Assembly (NCBI RefSeq): GCF_002078875.1
Contig: NC_034410.1
Coordinates: 82,057,367 to 82,121,366, forward strand
Source: Numida meleagris
Lineage: Eukaryota > Chordata > Aves > Galliformes > Numididae
Reading direction: 5' to 3'
Length of the DNA stretch: 64,000 nt
Positions 47,396 through 61,399 of the stretch are shown here, piece by piece. The translations under genes were made by a program, and so were the position numbers. The notes beneath the pieces are model-generated. The model ran no database searches and had not been told where the DNA came from. It worked only from the letters and a program-made list of their open reading frames with translations. Position 1 is the first letter of the stretch; the number at the start of each line of letters is the position of its first letter.

Positions 47396-49749
47396 TTTGT
47401 ACAATAAATTTGAATGGTGGAGAATTATATTGCAACACGCTGAGAAGAAAATTGAAGATATGGAAATCACGTTTTGTGGCTGAAATGCAATTCAGACCAA
47501 AGATATTACAAACAAGAGGGCTGTGAGAAATGGTTTGAAGGTCTGGAAAAACGGAGTTGTGAAATGCTGTGCGGTGGTGTAGCCATCTAGTGATCGTTTG
47601 TAGAAGTCGCTTCTTTTCCTGGGGAAATGTGACGCAGCACCTGGAGAGACAGGAGAGAAGATGCTATTTGAAATGAAGTAGTAAAAGTGAAGATCTGAAA
47701 GCAACAATAAGTTGTAGGTGTGTGGGTAATATTTACAAAGCCAGAAAACATGATTACAAGAGGTTGCTGATTCTGAAGGATCAAAAGAGTTATCTTCAGC
47801 CTGCTCGCCACCTGCAAGAACATTTGCACAATACAAGGAATCAGACAAATGCCTTCCAGAGAAGGGAGAGCTCACATGCCAGAAGATATTTCAGAAGTGC
47901 TTGCAAATTGCAAGCGAGCACCTGAAGAATGAAGCTCACTCAGCAAGAGCAAAATTCTCTGCCTTGCTGCTCACAGGATGCCTATTCAACCTCCACTGGA
48001 AGAAAGAAAAAGAAACAAAAAATATACATTTTCCTGAATATCTGGTGAATAATATTTTATTTTTTAGACAGAAAAGACTAAAGATATCCTCAGTGCAAAC
48101 TGTCCCAGGATCTCAGGAAGATGAACTAATACCTTTGACTGATGGAACAGGAATGAACAGGGCTAGTCACCATCTCAATGCATTTATGACTAGGCAAAAT
48201 ATGGTACAAATCAATAGCACAATGTTGAAATCAAAAGCACTGTGCTACTTTCCACCACACAAAGACACAGCAAATGGCAAGGAGAGCCTGACTGGAAGTC
48301 CAGAGCTAAGAAATGAGGATGCTACACCAGAAACAAAGTCCAGTGGCCCCATGCCATGCCTTGGCCATGGCCTGCACCTTACCCCACAGCAGCTTTCTTC
48401 TCAGCCACCGCCTGCCCCTCCAGCGGCTGGAGATCAGGCCAAGCTCTGAAGCAGGAAGCATAAGAGATCTGTCCTCTGATAACATTTTTTATGTAGACAT
48501 AAGGACATCAAGTGAACAGAGCGTTAACTACAGAAGCTAACACAATATAATACAATTCTAACATGCATTCTCAAGAAATTATTGCAGTATCAACCTGTAG
48601 CAATCTGTTCTACAGTTTAATTATGGGGAGGCAGAGAAAAAAAGACAGGGTTTTTTTTCAGTGCTGAATCCCCCCTTCTTATTCTCATCATTCCTACCTC
48701 ATGAAACAGTAAAAAGAAGTGCTACCATATCTTCTACCTCGATCATTTTTTATTATACTTTTATTAAATAGTCTTATTTAATATCGCCAGATACAGTGCT
48801 GCTGTGCCAGACCTCTCCTTGTCCAGGCAGCATCACACACCTGTAAGTTGTCGGGACGCTCAGCTCTCGCTGACCAGTTTCATGACTGTGCTCAGACTAT
48901 ATCTAATGAAAGTAAAGAAGTGATGGTCACTGAGCAGTTTCCACTGCACAGCCACAGTGCTCAGAAGACAGCTATATCCATGGAGATCTCGACTGTTCTG
49001 CTGGTTTTTGCATCCTCTCGCTGTCTTGTGTCTGCAGCAGGTTGTGACAGATTTTGAAGCTCCTGCCAGTTTGTCTCAAGGCTTTGGACTTCCCACTTGT
49101 GTGCAGCAGCTAGATACATATAGGAACAGTCATGGGAAAGAGAAGAAAAGCAGGTCTTACAGACAGAGTTCACAGATAGAAGGAAAAATGGTATGTAGAG
49201 CCATAGAGGCTTCATTAGAATAAGAGATGGAGATTGTGTTTATCTACTGCTGAACAATATAACACCAAGCAATGTCAAACACAAGATTAATTTCCATCCC
49301 CCTCCTCTGCACAACAGTTGCATTACATATCCAGAACAAACAGATGAACTTAAAAAGAAAATAAAGGAAAAACATTAACTAGGTCTAACTCAAGTTTTAA
49401 GCTGGTCGTTCATTTTTCTTTGTAAACAATACCTGCCTCCTCAGAGTTTTCCTGGTGACATTGCCCACAGGCTTCCACAGAAACTCTCACATCTCTGGCA
49501 CATGGTGCCAGATATATGGAGCAGGCCTCAGAAACTTCTCAAGACATTTTCAAAAACAGCTTTCAGCCTTTCAGCAAGAAAAACCCACCATGGCCCTCTG
49601 ATCCATGAGTTACCCACCCATGTGTCTTCTTCACAGTTGCCACCTACTGGAAAGTAGCCCCTAATCCTGTAAGCGTGACCTAAATTCTCCTCTTCCGGGT
49701 GTGTGACCCTGAATACGGTCGCATCAGTAGAGACTTTGATCAGAAAATC
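47396..49749. other. unique noncoding DNA
   Basis: No gene was recognised. The longest non-repeat frame in the window (47901-48449, plus, 182 codons) lies here. It lacks a recognisable domain, signal peptide, membrane segment or convincing codon bias, so I treat it as a chance frame. Confidence 0.5.
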
Positions 49750-50190
49750 CTACCTAAAAATTCTGTTAAGTCTGCAGGACTAAGCTGTCCTTATTTTTTC
49801 TCACCTTCATGTCATCCACAAACTTTATTAGCAATGATTTTCTACGTTCTTCTGAATGACTGAAAATCATGGAAGGAATTGAGCCAGGAGATCCCTGGGG
49901 AAGCCCTGCTGAACACACTTTTTTTGCAAGATGATTCCTTGTTTGCAATTACTATCTGAGATTTATTGGTGAGCCAGTTTTAAACCATTTAATATGTTCT
50001 ACATTCAGTTTGTACACTGCTAACCTTTAATGAGAATCTTTCATGGCATCAAGTCCAATACTCTAGAGAAGTATGTCATGTGAACGGTTACCATCAGGAG
50101 TCAAATGCTATCAAAATGCAATGTGATGCTTTCAAAAAACCAGTAGATTTCACAAAGCACCTTCTTCACAAAACAATGCTGAGAGGCAGT
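49750..50190 (-). mobile_element. ancient L3/CR1-type LINE relic (RT region)
   Basis: The plus strand follows the antisense of an old amniote LINE RT through several ordered blocks. These are CTTCATGTCATCCACAAAC (antisense of FVDDMKV-type motif), TGACTGAAAATCATGGAAGG, GAGCCAGGAGATCCCTGGGG, ATTGGTGAGCCAGTTTTAAA, CTTTCATGGCATCAAGTCC and CACAAAACAATGCTGAGAGG. In minus-strand translation the short frame at 49766-49948 retains KFVDDMKV near SAGLPQGSPGSIPSMIFSH, i.e. the block before the catalytic DD and the DD itself. The element is heavily decayed and inert; its far end beyond 50.2 kb is unclear. Confidence 0.75.
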
Positions 50191-50220
50191 GGTTATGTAC
50201 CTATTTCTCTTTTCATTTTC

Positions 50221-50242
50221 TTTTTTTTACTTTTTTTTTTTT
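50221..50242. repeat. T-rich homopolymer tract
   Basis: Two T runs (T8 and T12) are interrupted by AC. Confidence 0.8.
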
Positions 50243-52557
50243 AAGATGAAATAGGACGCTAGGGAAGTCAGTCTTCATTTGCTAGAGGTTTCAAAGTAAC
50301 TACTGAAAAAATGGTATCATCATATGCACACACAAACACACACAGAGTCTCCTCTTACACATCCTTTACAGTTTGCTCAACATCAGGTTGTGCTCTTCGT
50401 GGTTTAATCTTTTCTACCTTTTCTAAACCAAGCGTGAGCTGTTTGGTCTTGTAAATTTTAAGATATCCCATGACATTCGTAACTTTCTAGCATTTTCCTT
50501 GCTTTCAAAATAGGAAAAAAATCATCAGTATCATTGTGACTTCCAAATGGATCATCTAGCATTTTTCCACATCCATAATAAATATTCATTTAACAGTTAA
50601 TTAAATGAACAGTTAATTATTTCCAGCTATACTAAGTAATGAACCTATGTTTTCTTAAGGGATGTATTTCATTTCAGTATTGTACATTCTTATTTTCCTC
50701 AATCTCTCTGGCATATGTACATAGAAATGTTAGTTACATTTCACCAGCTTTGTCTGGTATAGATGTGTACAAACCAGGTAATTACAAAGCTGAAGTAAAA
50801 AAGTAAAAATGTACATGTTTCTTTTCTGCCTCCACAGTCATTTTTGTGTTGCACTCAAATACCTTATACTTTAGTAATTTTCATTTCAAAGAGCTGTACG
50901 TACTTGAGATATTTTGCCAGTACCTGCATGGAAATGATGTCATCCTAGCAGGAGAATGCACTGTACTTTAGCTATTTTATGGAGAGGAGAATATGTATTT
51001 ATTTGATTTGACTCACTCATGGGGAACATTTTTCATTGAGAATATCCTCTAAGCATTAATTCTACTAAAATAACCATAAAGAACATCTAACGCTAGGCTC
51101 TATAAATAGTTGGAAGTAAATATTCATAGGTTCATATCATTACTCTAGCTATTCTGACAGACTGGGACTGACTGCTATGCCATTCCTAGACTTTTCCTCT
51201 CCTGTTCCCTGCCCAGCGGAAACCCAGCATTATTCCCACTTCATGCACTGCAGCTGAAACAGCCTCCTGAACAGCAGGGCTGGAAGGCATGAGTTTCTGC
51301 AGCAGCAAGCCCTCTGCTCATCGTTGCCATCCTCCACCCTTCACACTTGCACCCTTTTGCATCATCATTTTACTGCTCACAACAGCAAGCAATCCCCAGA
51401 GGGGCCTCAGATCATGTGCTTTGTGGCAGCAGAGGACAATATCAAGGTTGATCCTAAACACTGGCATATATCCTACACATTGGCAAATTCCCCGTATTTA
51501 TAAGAGGGCATGGGTATCCAACACCCCAGAGCAGATAAGTAAAAAAATGAGGCAGGAACATAATGCAAGATGAAGTCTCTAGAACTGTGATGAGCAAGCA
51601 CATAGCACAGCTACAGGGAGATGTGATGAGCAGCGCAGCGTAACTGACATTGCATAGGTACTACTTTTTAGATTAACAAGAGACCAGTAGGGTATGGAAA
51701 AGTAACCAAGACTGTGTAGGAATCTTATCATTGCCAACAATGACATCACAGAGAACAGCTAGATGTGGAAGGGTAACAAAAGCTGGTAATAAGTAACTAC
51801 TTTCAGCGAGGATCACCTCTCTCCTGCTACTCTCAGCACCCTCTAAGGGACATTATACAGACTGAGGAAGTGAAGGTTAAACTTGTGTTTCCCAAGCAGT
51901 TAGCAGATCCTAATGTCTCTAAAGGCAACTCATGGAAATTCAGCTATCACATTCCTAGTCATCAGTTTTCTGCCTGAGCCACACTTCCCTGGTGAGAAAT
52001 CACACACTCTAGTCAGCAAATCCATTTGTTAATGGTGAGTGACCGAAGGTAATTTTTTGTCACAGACACATCTCACCCCTTTCAGCTGCAGCTTCTGGGC
52101 AGAAACATTAATCTGTGCTCTCTTCTTTTGACTGCTTCAAGCCCCTTTCTCAGTTGATCACCTTTAATATCTCTGTCTTGACAGAGTAGGGCAGGAAAAA
52201 ACAAACAGTGCTGCACAGAAAGTATTATTTTTGTACTCCCACAGCAATGACAGCTCAAAAAACAAACAGTTCTGTTACATCAATGATGTTCACATCAGTC
52301 ACTGATTTCATCAATTTATGGTATTCCTTATCTTGAGCTGGGATATACGTATACTCCCTAGTAGCCAGTATTCAGCATTTTATTTCTATCTTGGGTACTA
52401 GAAATGGTCCTGAATGGCAAATTCAGGTGCAGACTCCCAACATCCCTGCACTTGAAGAGGTTTTTTTCCGAGTTCTGGCTTGGGCATCTCTTGTGTACCA
52501 TGGAACACTAGACCCAATGGGTTGTTACAGATTACACAGTTTTCTAAGTAATGAATT

Positions 52558-52592
52558 AAAAAAAAAAAATCACAACAACAACAACAAAAAAG
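52558..52592. repeat. A-run and (CAA)n repeat
   Basis: A run of about twelve A residues, then TCA and four to five CAA units, then another A run. A simple repeat. Confidence 0.85.
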
Positions 52593-53403
52593 CCCTTTAC
52601 TATTGCTTAAAAAATGTGAGAAAGAAAAATTAATGTGACAATTTAACTATGTTGCTAGAAAACTCACTACAAACACACACCACAAATAACCAAGTAAAGT
52701 GAAGACAGAGAGAGAACTTTGCACCAACAGAGAGCTCTGTGTTGTCATTTATTTAGTACAGTTTACATTCCCATTCCCCTCTGCAGCTCAAACCAGCATG
52801 CCAACACCCCAGTCTGGCCATATTTCCTCACAAAGAGTGCTTTCTTAGTAAAAAAAAACAAAGCTTTCTCCTCTCTTCTGCTGCATTTGCCTTTCTCTTG
52901 ATTTTCTCTGTGCTCATCTGGATTCATTTCTTTCCCTTCTTTCCCTTTTTAAAAAATTTACCTCTGAGCCTGCATCTATCCGTGAATCTAACCCATCTAT
53001 CAACAGTTTCCAAGCTATCTCTTCAACCTGTGCAGCCAGGGTTTTTAGCAAGGCTTTTATCATTTTTATGTGCCCTGCCATTGCCCGCTGTCACAAGGTC
53101 AACTTTGGAAATGATACTATGCCTCAGTGGGTACTTTTTCACCTAATAAAATACACAGCACACCATATATCAATTGTATCTTCTAGGGACCAAATACTGA
53201 ACAGTCAAAGAGCGATAAATGCTTCCCCCGATAAACTTTTTGACCACATAGCAATGGTAGCCTCCTCGCCACAAGAGCAGTGTCCAAGAAAGACCAAGGC
53301 CACAGGAGACCACAGGGAGCCTCCTGAGTTGCTTCAGAGGATCTGTTTGCTCTCACATATCTAGTGGTTTAAAAAAGAGGGAAATCAACTTTTTACACAG
53401 GTA

Positions 53404-53675
53404 GACAGTGATAGGGCAAGGGGGGATGGTTTTAAATTAAAGGCAGTGAGATTTAGATTAGATGTCAGGGGGAAGTTTTTCACTGAGAGGGTGGTGAGGT
53501 GCTGGAATGGGTTGCAAAGAGAAGCTGCAGATGCCCCATCCCTGGAAACATTCAGGGCCAGGCTGGATGGGGCCCTGGGCAATCTGATCTGGTGAGTGGC
53601 AGCCCTACCCATAGCAGGGGGTTAGAACTGAATGGTCTTTGAGGTCCCTTCCAACCCAAGCCATTCTATGATTCA
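53404..53675 (+). mobile_element. CR1 LINE 3' end, truncated
   Basis: Sense CR1 blocks run in order: GACAGTGATAGGGCAAGGGG, GGTTTTAAATTAAAGGCAG, GATTTAGATTAGATGTCAGG, GGTGGTGAGGTGCTGGAATG, CCCATCCCTGGAAACATTC, GGCCAGGCTGGATGGGGCC and TGAGGTCCCTTCCAACCC, ending at CCATTCTATGATTC. It is about 270 bp, 5'-truncated. The GCCAGGCTGGATGGGGCCC variant marks a different CR1 subgroup from the 12, 22 and 38 kb copies. It is non-coding. Confidence 0.94.
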
Positions 53676-56600
53676 ACAAGTTTTAATAAACAGGTCAGTG
53701 CTGGACCAGTGCTGGATGCAGCAATCAGCACAAGTTCAGAGGTCATCATCTGTTGCCCACCGGGGGCTCCTCCCCAGTCAGCATCCCAGGCACACAGGGC
53801 AGGGTTTGGAAGGGTCTCTGCAGGGCTGGGAGCCAATGCTCACTGAGTTTAAAGGGGAAAATTCACTAAGTAGCAAGTGCCCATGTAGACAACCTGCCTC
53901 AAAGAGATGCTCAGCATGTTGGAGCTCCCACCACAAGGCCCAAAAGTCAGGCCTGCTTCTCACAAACATACAAGCAGCAGCTACAGGCAACTTGCTCCGC
54001 CCACCACTGGCTCAAGTCTCCCTGCACACAGCAAAGGTTCCTCTGGATGTGCAGCCACGTTTCCCAGCGATCTTCTTTGCCCCTACATTAACACTTGTCT
54101 CTCCTTTTTTTTTTTTGGCTGTAATGCAGCTCTAAAAGCCATTAAGTCAGAAAGGAAAGGATGCTAGGAAGCTGCTCCTCCTGGTTTCTATAAATCCCAC
54201 TAAAATTAAATCTTTTAAAGTGACAGAATTTTTAGGAGAAAAAAAAAAAGGCCAAATCCATGCAGCACTTTCCATTCAAGCTCAGGTCAATGGTCAGCCT
54301 AGCAGAAGACAAGACCGGAGCTCTTGCTGCCACCTCTGACTGAGTCACCCCACAGCTCATGTGAGCAACACGGCCATGCAGGTCAGGGAACAGAGTGAAC
54401 TGGCTGAGCAGGCACAGATCCAGTTGGTGCCCCCACAGAACTCAGCACATGTAGACAACAGGTCCAGCTAACTGAACTCAAACCACCTGTCCCGCGTCAC
54501 CTCTGGACACGCAGCCCAAATGCCAGCCATGAGTGGCCAGGGCTCACTTGCCAGTGCGTGCCCAGCTCAGGGCCTTCCCCAGCCCTCCTAGCCCTCACCG
54601 CAAGGCTTTTCTCTGTCTCTGGCTGCAGCTCTCCTCCCCTCTCCCCTCCCTGCTCCAGGAAAGTAATGAGCTCCCCACCTCCCAGGCCTGGCAGAATTCA
54701 TTTAACCCCTTCCCAGCAGGACCAATGCCTGCTAACAGCAAGAGGTGCTTCTCACAAGTGCTGCCAGCCAGCTCCGTGCTGCTTTAAATGAAACACTTCC
54801 ATTAATGCTGTCGATGGGCTCTGGCTACAACTTTAGCCTCTGGGTCTGATTGTGACTCCAATTCGGGAGCAGCTTGTTACAAAGATGGTCTAAGGTAATG
54901 TGTCTTTGACCCAGCTGAACACAAATTCCTTCTTTCTGTTTAAAGCAGTAGAAAGGCCTTTGGATCAGGGAAGCAAAGTTCAGGTTCACCACAGCATAAC
55001 AACACTGCACTCAGAAATCTAGCAAGTTTCATATTGCTAAAGCCCTTAATATTCATTAAAGGTCCCTAAAGAGCTCATGCAGACCCTCCCTTTGGTATAA
55101 CCCAAACACAAGCCAGCCTCAGGCAGCACTCTGAAGAAGGCTACAAAGCCACTGCCTTAAGCACAGTCACTACTGGATCTTTGCTTTTCCAGATTCTTGA
55201 GGATCGCAAAAATTCAATCCTGCTAGAGTGCATGATGTGCTTGGGTTCCTCCTTGCTGCTCAGCCCCAGCAATCATGTGTCATGGTGCTTAGCAGATGTC
55301 TGCCTACCTGCAGCACTGCTGGGCAGGCACAGCAGGGGCCAGCTGCAGGAAACAGCGCCGTTTTGCATGTTTCTGGTACAAAGCACAAATCATGACAAAA
55401 ATAAGGAAGCAAAAAAAAAAAAGGCTTAGTCAGATGCTCAAACAAGTAAGTTTGCATAATGCTTTAAAATTACCTCATGCAGGTGTTAATTTGACTTAAA
55501 ATTCACTTCTAAGGTCAGAGCTAGATGGCTTTCATCTCACCGCTAGTCCTGTCCTAATAACTAACTGAATTCTTTCCATGGGCTTCCTATGAAAGGCTTG
55601 GAGGTATAAGCTCCCTGGGTTAAGGAACACACCTAAGTTTGCAAAGTGGCATGTAAATCCATAGAGCTCTGTAAGCTTTTATTAATGCAGACAAATCATT
55701 TGCCCCTCTGCTCCCAGGTCTCATATTACACGAGCTAAAAATGGCACCAGACAAGGCCAGTCACCTCCCTGGAGTTTTATCAATGTGTGCCCAGCGCTGC
55801 CAACCAGTAACATCAGCTGTAGCTCCTGGTGCTAGTCATTAACCATGAGATTTGTTTCAGCAAGCAGCTCTCCGTTGGCACACACACTGTGGCTCTACGT
55901 CCCTGAGCTGCAGCTCTGTTCTCTGGTTTCTCTTCCATTATGTGAAACAAGAGCTGCTGGGACCTTAAATCAGCATCTCCCTGTTTCCCTCCCTGACACA
56001 TCCTGTTCTACAGACCTCTACATCATGTCACTTAACATGACTGTGGAGCTTGACTTATCTGAGCATTAGCCAGTGCAAAAACAGGGAAAGAGGTGAAGAC
56101 CAGGGGACAACAGTGAGAGTTTAACTCCATCTGCCTCCAAGGGCAGGAGAAACTGCTGGGGACTGTATGTAGAACAAACATTTGCTAGTATTGCAAGTAC
56201 ATTTTAAATCTGCTGCTTCTCCCTTGAACACACTGGGGACCTCTTTGCCATCCTTCTCTCTGGCCCCCATGAGCACAATAAAGAAATCAGAGAAGCCTGG
56301 ATGACACCAAACCTGGCTTCGGGTCTACCAGACTAGAGGAGAGGACTATAACCAGGACTCCCAAAGCTTTTCAGGCAGTGATATTACCAGCACAGTTCTG
56401 GGCACTCAGTGGTAATTTTTCCTCATTTTCTCCTGCTGGAATTGATATAATTTCCACAAAGACTAAAACATTTGATGAGCCAGCTCAGTCATCATCTGGT
56501 GAGGGCACTGGGCTCAGAGGAGAAACCCTTATGTTCCAGCCTTTGTTCCAATAAACATTGGAGTGCTTTATAGCTACTGGAAACCATCAACGTGAGAGAT

Positions 56601-59600
56601 GGCATTTTTCCATCCCAGGATACTGCCCAATTCATGGCATTAGGGAAGTCTCCAGGGGCATGCGAATGTAAATGCCGCCCAATGAAAGACAAGGTTAAAC
56701 TGGGTTCTCCAAGGGCTCCCAGCAATGAGTGCTGCAGGCACCAAAGGAAGTGTCTTAATGTTCAGCTATATGTGCTAAATGGCGACCACAATTCACAGGA
56801 ACTTGTGAGATGTGCCTAAACCCAGCAGTTGCTGCAATTGTCTCACTTTGGCCAAGGGATGCTCAGAATGGAAATAAAATTAAATGATTTGAGTAATTTT
56901 TTTTCTTCCAATTTATAATGTTTTTCATTTCAACAGGAGCACAACAGAATGTTGTCATTCTGGATTGGATCAAAGCAGTTTCTTTCTCCCCACCCCACTC
57001 TTGAGCAAAAGACCTACTATTCACTCAGGAGAGGGACTGTCTCCTGCAGAGGCAGTATCCTCATCAGCTTTTGGAAAGATGTGATGTAGAACACGATGTA
57101 TCACAGCTGCAAAAGTAAAACCAGATAAAATTTCTCAGCAAAACAGCCTCTGCTGGGGGGCGGGGGGAAGCCTTTTTGGCCAAAATGAAAATATGTTCAT
57201 AGGAACATGTTAACTCCAAATATGTTTGACAGAGAGAAAACTGGGGCAGGGAGGTTCCAGCTACCTCACTTCATTTGGATAATGTTTAAATGCATCACTT
57301 TGTCTTTATATTATTGGCCTGCATTTCTGCCTGCTGCCATATTTTAAAATTTTGCATACCTATTTCATAAAACTTTGTGCTATTTAATATTCTGACGTGC
57401 CTACAAAGACAAAGAAAAGAAAGGGAAAAAAAAAGATGAAGCAACCCGAGATGATCAGACTCAGCAGCATTCCCAAACTTGTTTTCTTTAAATTTACATT
57501 CCACAGAAATAGACACCACTTTCTCCTTTCCCCCCCAATTTGAACCATGACAAACATCAAGCTGATTTCTCAGGGGACAGGACTGCCACACTCCCTAGTA
57601 CTCTTGCAGTAACACAGCACTGGTGCTCTTTGTCCCATGGGTTACAATGCCTAGTGACAGGGCATGCTCCTGGGGACAGCCAGTGGCCAGGAACACTGTC
57701 TGTGGCCAAGACAGAACACTGTGCCTATGCAAGCCTGTGCCCTCTGACAAGAACATGCCTCCTAGATGTCTGGAAACAGCCTCAACAAAATCCTATGCTA
57801 GCTGCCAACCTTTCCCAAAGCAGAGCTCATGCTTCATGAGATCTCCAAACAGCTCTTACAAGTGGTGACCCTCCTGAAATCTCACACCACTCATGATAAG
57901 AAGAAGTCTCATTACATGGCTTACTATTAGAAAGAGCCATAGACTAGGTTTGTTACTTCTGCCTTCCTCAATAAATGCCAAAACCCAGCTGGTTTCAATA
58001 AATTCAACAGCAGCTCCAGACGCTTCTACAAAGCCTTGCTGTGCAGTTATACTTTCCCCTCCCCCAAATGCTAGGACTCTATGCTATCAGCATCACTGAA
58101 TACAGCCTTAAAAGTTGCTCAAAGACTCAAAACACATTAACCCCTTACCAGCCTTCCAGCAGAGGTTCCTTATGGAGATCAGCCTGGCATCTTCTGGGGT
58201 CTATCTACAATCACCAGGAGCTCCCTAGCCTCATATGTTTAAAAAAAGAAAAAAAAATTCACTGCTGTGTTGATACATGCCACCTTGGTAGGAGCATCCC
58301 TAATTTGACAGGGATGTTCTGTCCTTGTTCACATAAGGATCAAGAACAGGTGCTCAGCAGCCACCCCACCCCAGAAAAGCAATAGGCAGAATGTTTGTGC
58401 AGATGAGGAAAGCCCATCCCCCAGGGCCATGTTTGGAGGGGACCCACAACTTGCAGGGAGGGAAGCCATGCCAGAGGCAGCTCCATCTCCTCCTGGCTGC
58501 ACCCTGTGCCCAGCTGCTCCTTGTTTGTGAGGCAGATGCTGTTTTGATATGAAATCTACCATCATCAACATTGTGTCAGGACTAGTAGCCTAGCAGTAGG
58601 GTAGATTGTTCTGCTTTTCGTTTTTTCCTCTCAATAACAGAATGAGTCTCTAAAATTATCTGCAAATGGCAATGATAATGAAGAAGTACATAGAGAATAG
58701 TAATACACACTATTTTCTACACTCAGTGATGAGACATGAACTGAGAATACAGCAGTAGTTTCCTTGAATTTCTAATATTTTCAACGTCCCTCCTGACAAC
58801 TACTCTGACACTGCTTCTGAAAACTCATAACCAAGCACAAGAGGTGATGCCCAAAGGCTGCAATAGGATCTGGGGAAGGCGCCAGTGTGCAGCTGAGAGA
58901 TTCTGCAGGATACAAAGCAGTCTAAATAGGAGAGAGGAAAAAGAAGGGGAAAGATAGTTAGGTATTGAAAAGGGGAGTGGATGGTAAAAGAATTCCTCAT
59001 CATTTTAAGAAGTAAGCAAACACAACACTGAAAATAAAACAAACAAACAAAAGGAAAGAGAGAAAGAAAGAAAGAATCAGGTAAGCACATGGAAGTTTTT
59101 AAATATTCACCAAGAAGAAAATCACTCAATTTTTATGAGGTGAGACAGGGAGAACTCTCCACCCAGACCTGAGAAGTGGCATACAAAGTGCCTCCAGCTT
59201 CTTCTAAAAATGAATTTTATGCCCCATTTACATTTTCGTTATTTATGGAGTTGTGCTGATAATCCCTCCCGCTGGGAAGGAGATGACCACAGTCCCACAT
59301 CTGCTTACCTTTGTTTACAGCTGGGAACACAGCCATGGATTTGTTCTGCTTCAGCAAAAGGCCAGAGTGATTTGATTATTGCCTTCTAGCACACAAAAAG
59401 GTTGTTGCTAAGAGTTTTGCCTAAGAAAGAAGGTAAGAAAATCTGTTTTTAGCTGTGTTTTCAAGCTGTGACAATGGTAGAGTTGAAGGAAGCTAAGGGC
59501 CAGACGTCTTCTGCTGGTCCTCAGGGTCACCCCACTGAGATCAGTCAGTGAGGTTGACCCTGGAGCTGGCCCAGGGCCTGCAAGAGAGGCTCTGGGTCTC

Positions 59601-61399
59601 AACAGGAAATATTTGCAGTAGTTCTGGCAAAGGTGGGGTCTGCGCACATCACGTGGTGAGGAGCTGCAAATGAAGATGCTCTGGTGTGCTCCAGAAGTAC
59701 AGAAGATGGTAAGGCTTTTTGCTTGGCGTTGTTGAAAAGCTGACCAAGGGCAAGACTCCCTGGTGCAGAGTCCCCTTTGAAGCTGGCATTGGCAGGTACA
59801 GACAACTTCTGATGGGAGGCTTTGCAGTTCATCTTTGTCCTTAAATTTATGTCTCTACATTATTTAGCCAGTCTCATGTTGTCCTTGTTTGCTCAGGCCT
59901 GTTTCTGCCATAGCAATTTATGCAGGGTGGGTTTTGTTTGTGAAGAAAGCCACTGATGCACCAGGGAGTGACTCGCACTGGAGCTGAGAAATTACACTGG
60001 AACTGCTTTAGCTTTAAGGAAAGCATATGGTCTTTCCTATGACACTTGGGAAGTGATGCATTCTTTCCATTGAAGGCTGCCTTGAATAGTCAGGAGGCAG
60101 AGGAGAGAAATTTTGCTCACCTCCTACGCTCTCAGATGGCCAGGACAAGCAGAAGGTCAAAGACCGCTAGAAGACTCTTATCAAAGTCATGGGACATTTA
60201 GTAAAATCTCCTGTTTGCACTGAGAAGCAGAGATGATGATCCCCATCCCACTGCTGGGGTTGACTGATTCTCCTCTGCTCACCTTCTGCCTCACCCTACC
60301 CATCTTCTACCCGGTGGTATTTACCCTGCAGACCCCACATAATAGAAAAAAAAGTAGCTAGCACTAACAAAAGGCAGTATTAACAGTAAATTTTGATGTT
60401 ATGTGGGCCCAGTGGAAATGTAAGCACTGCACCAAGGAAAAGGTGTAGAAACTAGGATGTTAAACGCATAACAACTTGAACCATGTTATTACTGAGACTT
60501 TTCTTTACAGTATTCCTCCTCCTTCCATAATCAGATCTGTACTGATAACAATTCTTGGATTTGACTTGAGATTTCTAATATACTACTAATAAATTTTTGA
60601 CTTTATGTACAAGATGTGTCTCCTTTTCACCTGTAACAACACTTAGAGAGTGGCAAGAGGGAGCAGGAATCACGTCCTAGATCTGTTTCTCCCAGAAAGT
60701 AAAGGTAGCTGTGAAAGACAGTCTTGCCAAGCCAACATATCAAAACCATCCTGTGCAGCACATCATCGGCAACTTGAGCTTTATAAAACTACAGTGCATG
60801 AAGGGGAAGAGAAACAAGCAAGGAAAAGTATTCAATTCAGAATAACAACTGCAGCAATTACAGTACAAGCATACCTGCGGGCATGCCTCGGCACCACGTT
60901 ACTAGAGCTGAGCAAACAAATGTTTTACTTCTCTTTCTGTGTTGTAGTTTATGTTTCACCAGCAGAAAAACTTGGTCTCCAAATACTGCTTCAGGCTAAA
61001 AGCACTGGAACATTTTCTAGAAGAAAAAAAAATATATTAAAAAAACAGCTTTAGATTTTTGAATAATCCTCATTTTTTTCCAAATTTGACCCAAATTCAC
61101 AATGCAACTTTGGCTAAATGGAGCATCATTTTTCAGCTAATGAATCATTTGAAGGCAAATGTCATGAAAGTTGCTTGGACTGAGTTGTCTAACTGCAAAC
61201 ACAGCATAACATATCTGATGTAAACCCAATGATCACACTAGAAGAAGTCATATCCACCACGACTCTCTTTCTCCTGATTCTCTATCACAGCAATTTATAC
61301 TATGACCATGAGTGTGACAAAGCAACGTGACAGGAATCCTGGCATTTTTCTGACTGGTAGTAATACTAAAGATCAAAAACTATAGCACAACAAAACTAG
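53676..61399. other. unique noncoding DNA
   Basis: No gene or recognised transposon in about 7.7 kb. It includes a T-run near 54106-54117, A-runs near 54240-54251 and 55409-55422, a paired G6-C-G6 run at 57155-57167, and a purine-rich (AAAC)n/(GAAA)n microsatellite at 59037-59077. Frames up to 167 codons show no recognisable domain. Confidence 0.5.
59037..59077. repeat. (AAAC)n and (GAAA)n microsatellite
   Basis: Three to four AAAC units pass into GGAAAGAGAG and then three to four GAAA units. A purine-rich simple repeat. Confidence 0.85.

Larger units (their letters stand above)
50191..53403. other. unique AT-rich noncoding DNA with simple repeats
   Basis: No gene or recognised transposon. 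It contains T-rich (50221-50242), CA-rich (50326-50345) and A/CAA-rich (52558-52592) low-complexity tracts. Confidence 0.5.

Noticed and set aside
47901..48449. 182-codon plus-strand open frame
   Set aside because: It is the longest frame outside repeats, but it has no recognisable domain, signal or membrane segment and no promoter or splice context. Frames of this size are expected by chance in 64 kb read in six frames.
53632..54135. 167-codon plus-strand open frame
   Set aside because: It starts inside the CR1 3' end and runs into unique DNA; no recognisable protein.
57155..57167. G6-C-G6 as a G-quadruplex
   Set aside because: Only two long G-runs in isolation; it would need a two-tetrad fold, which is weak evidence.
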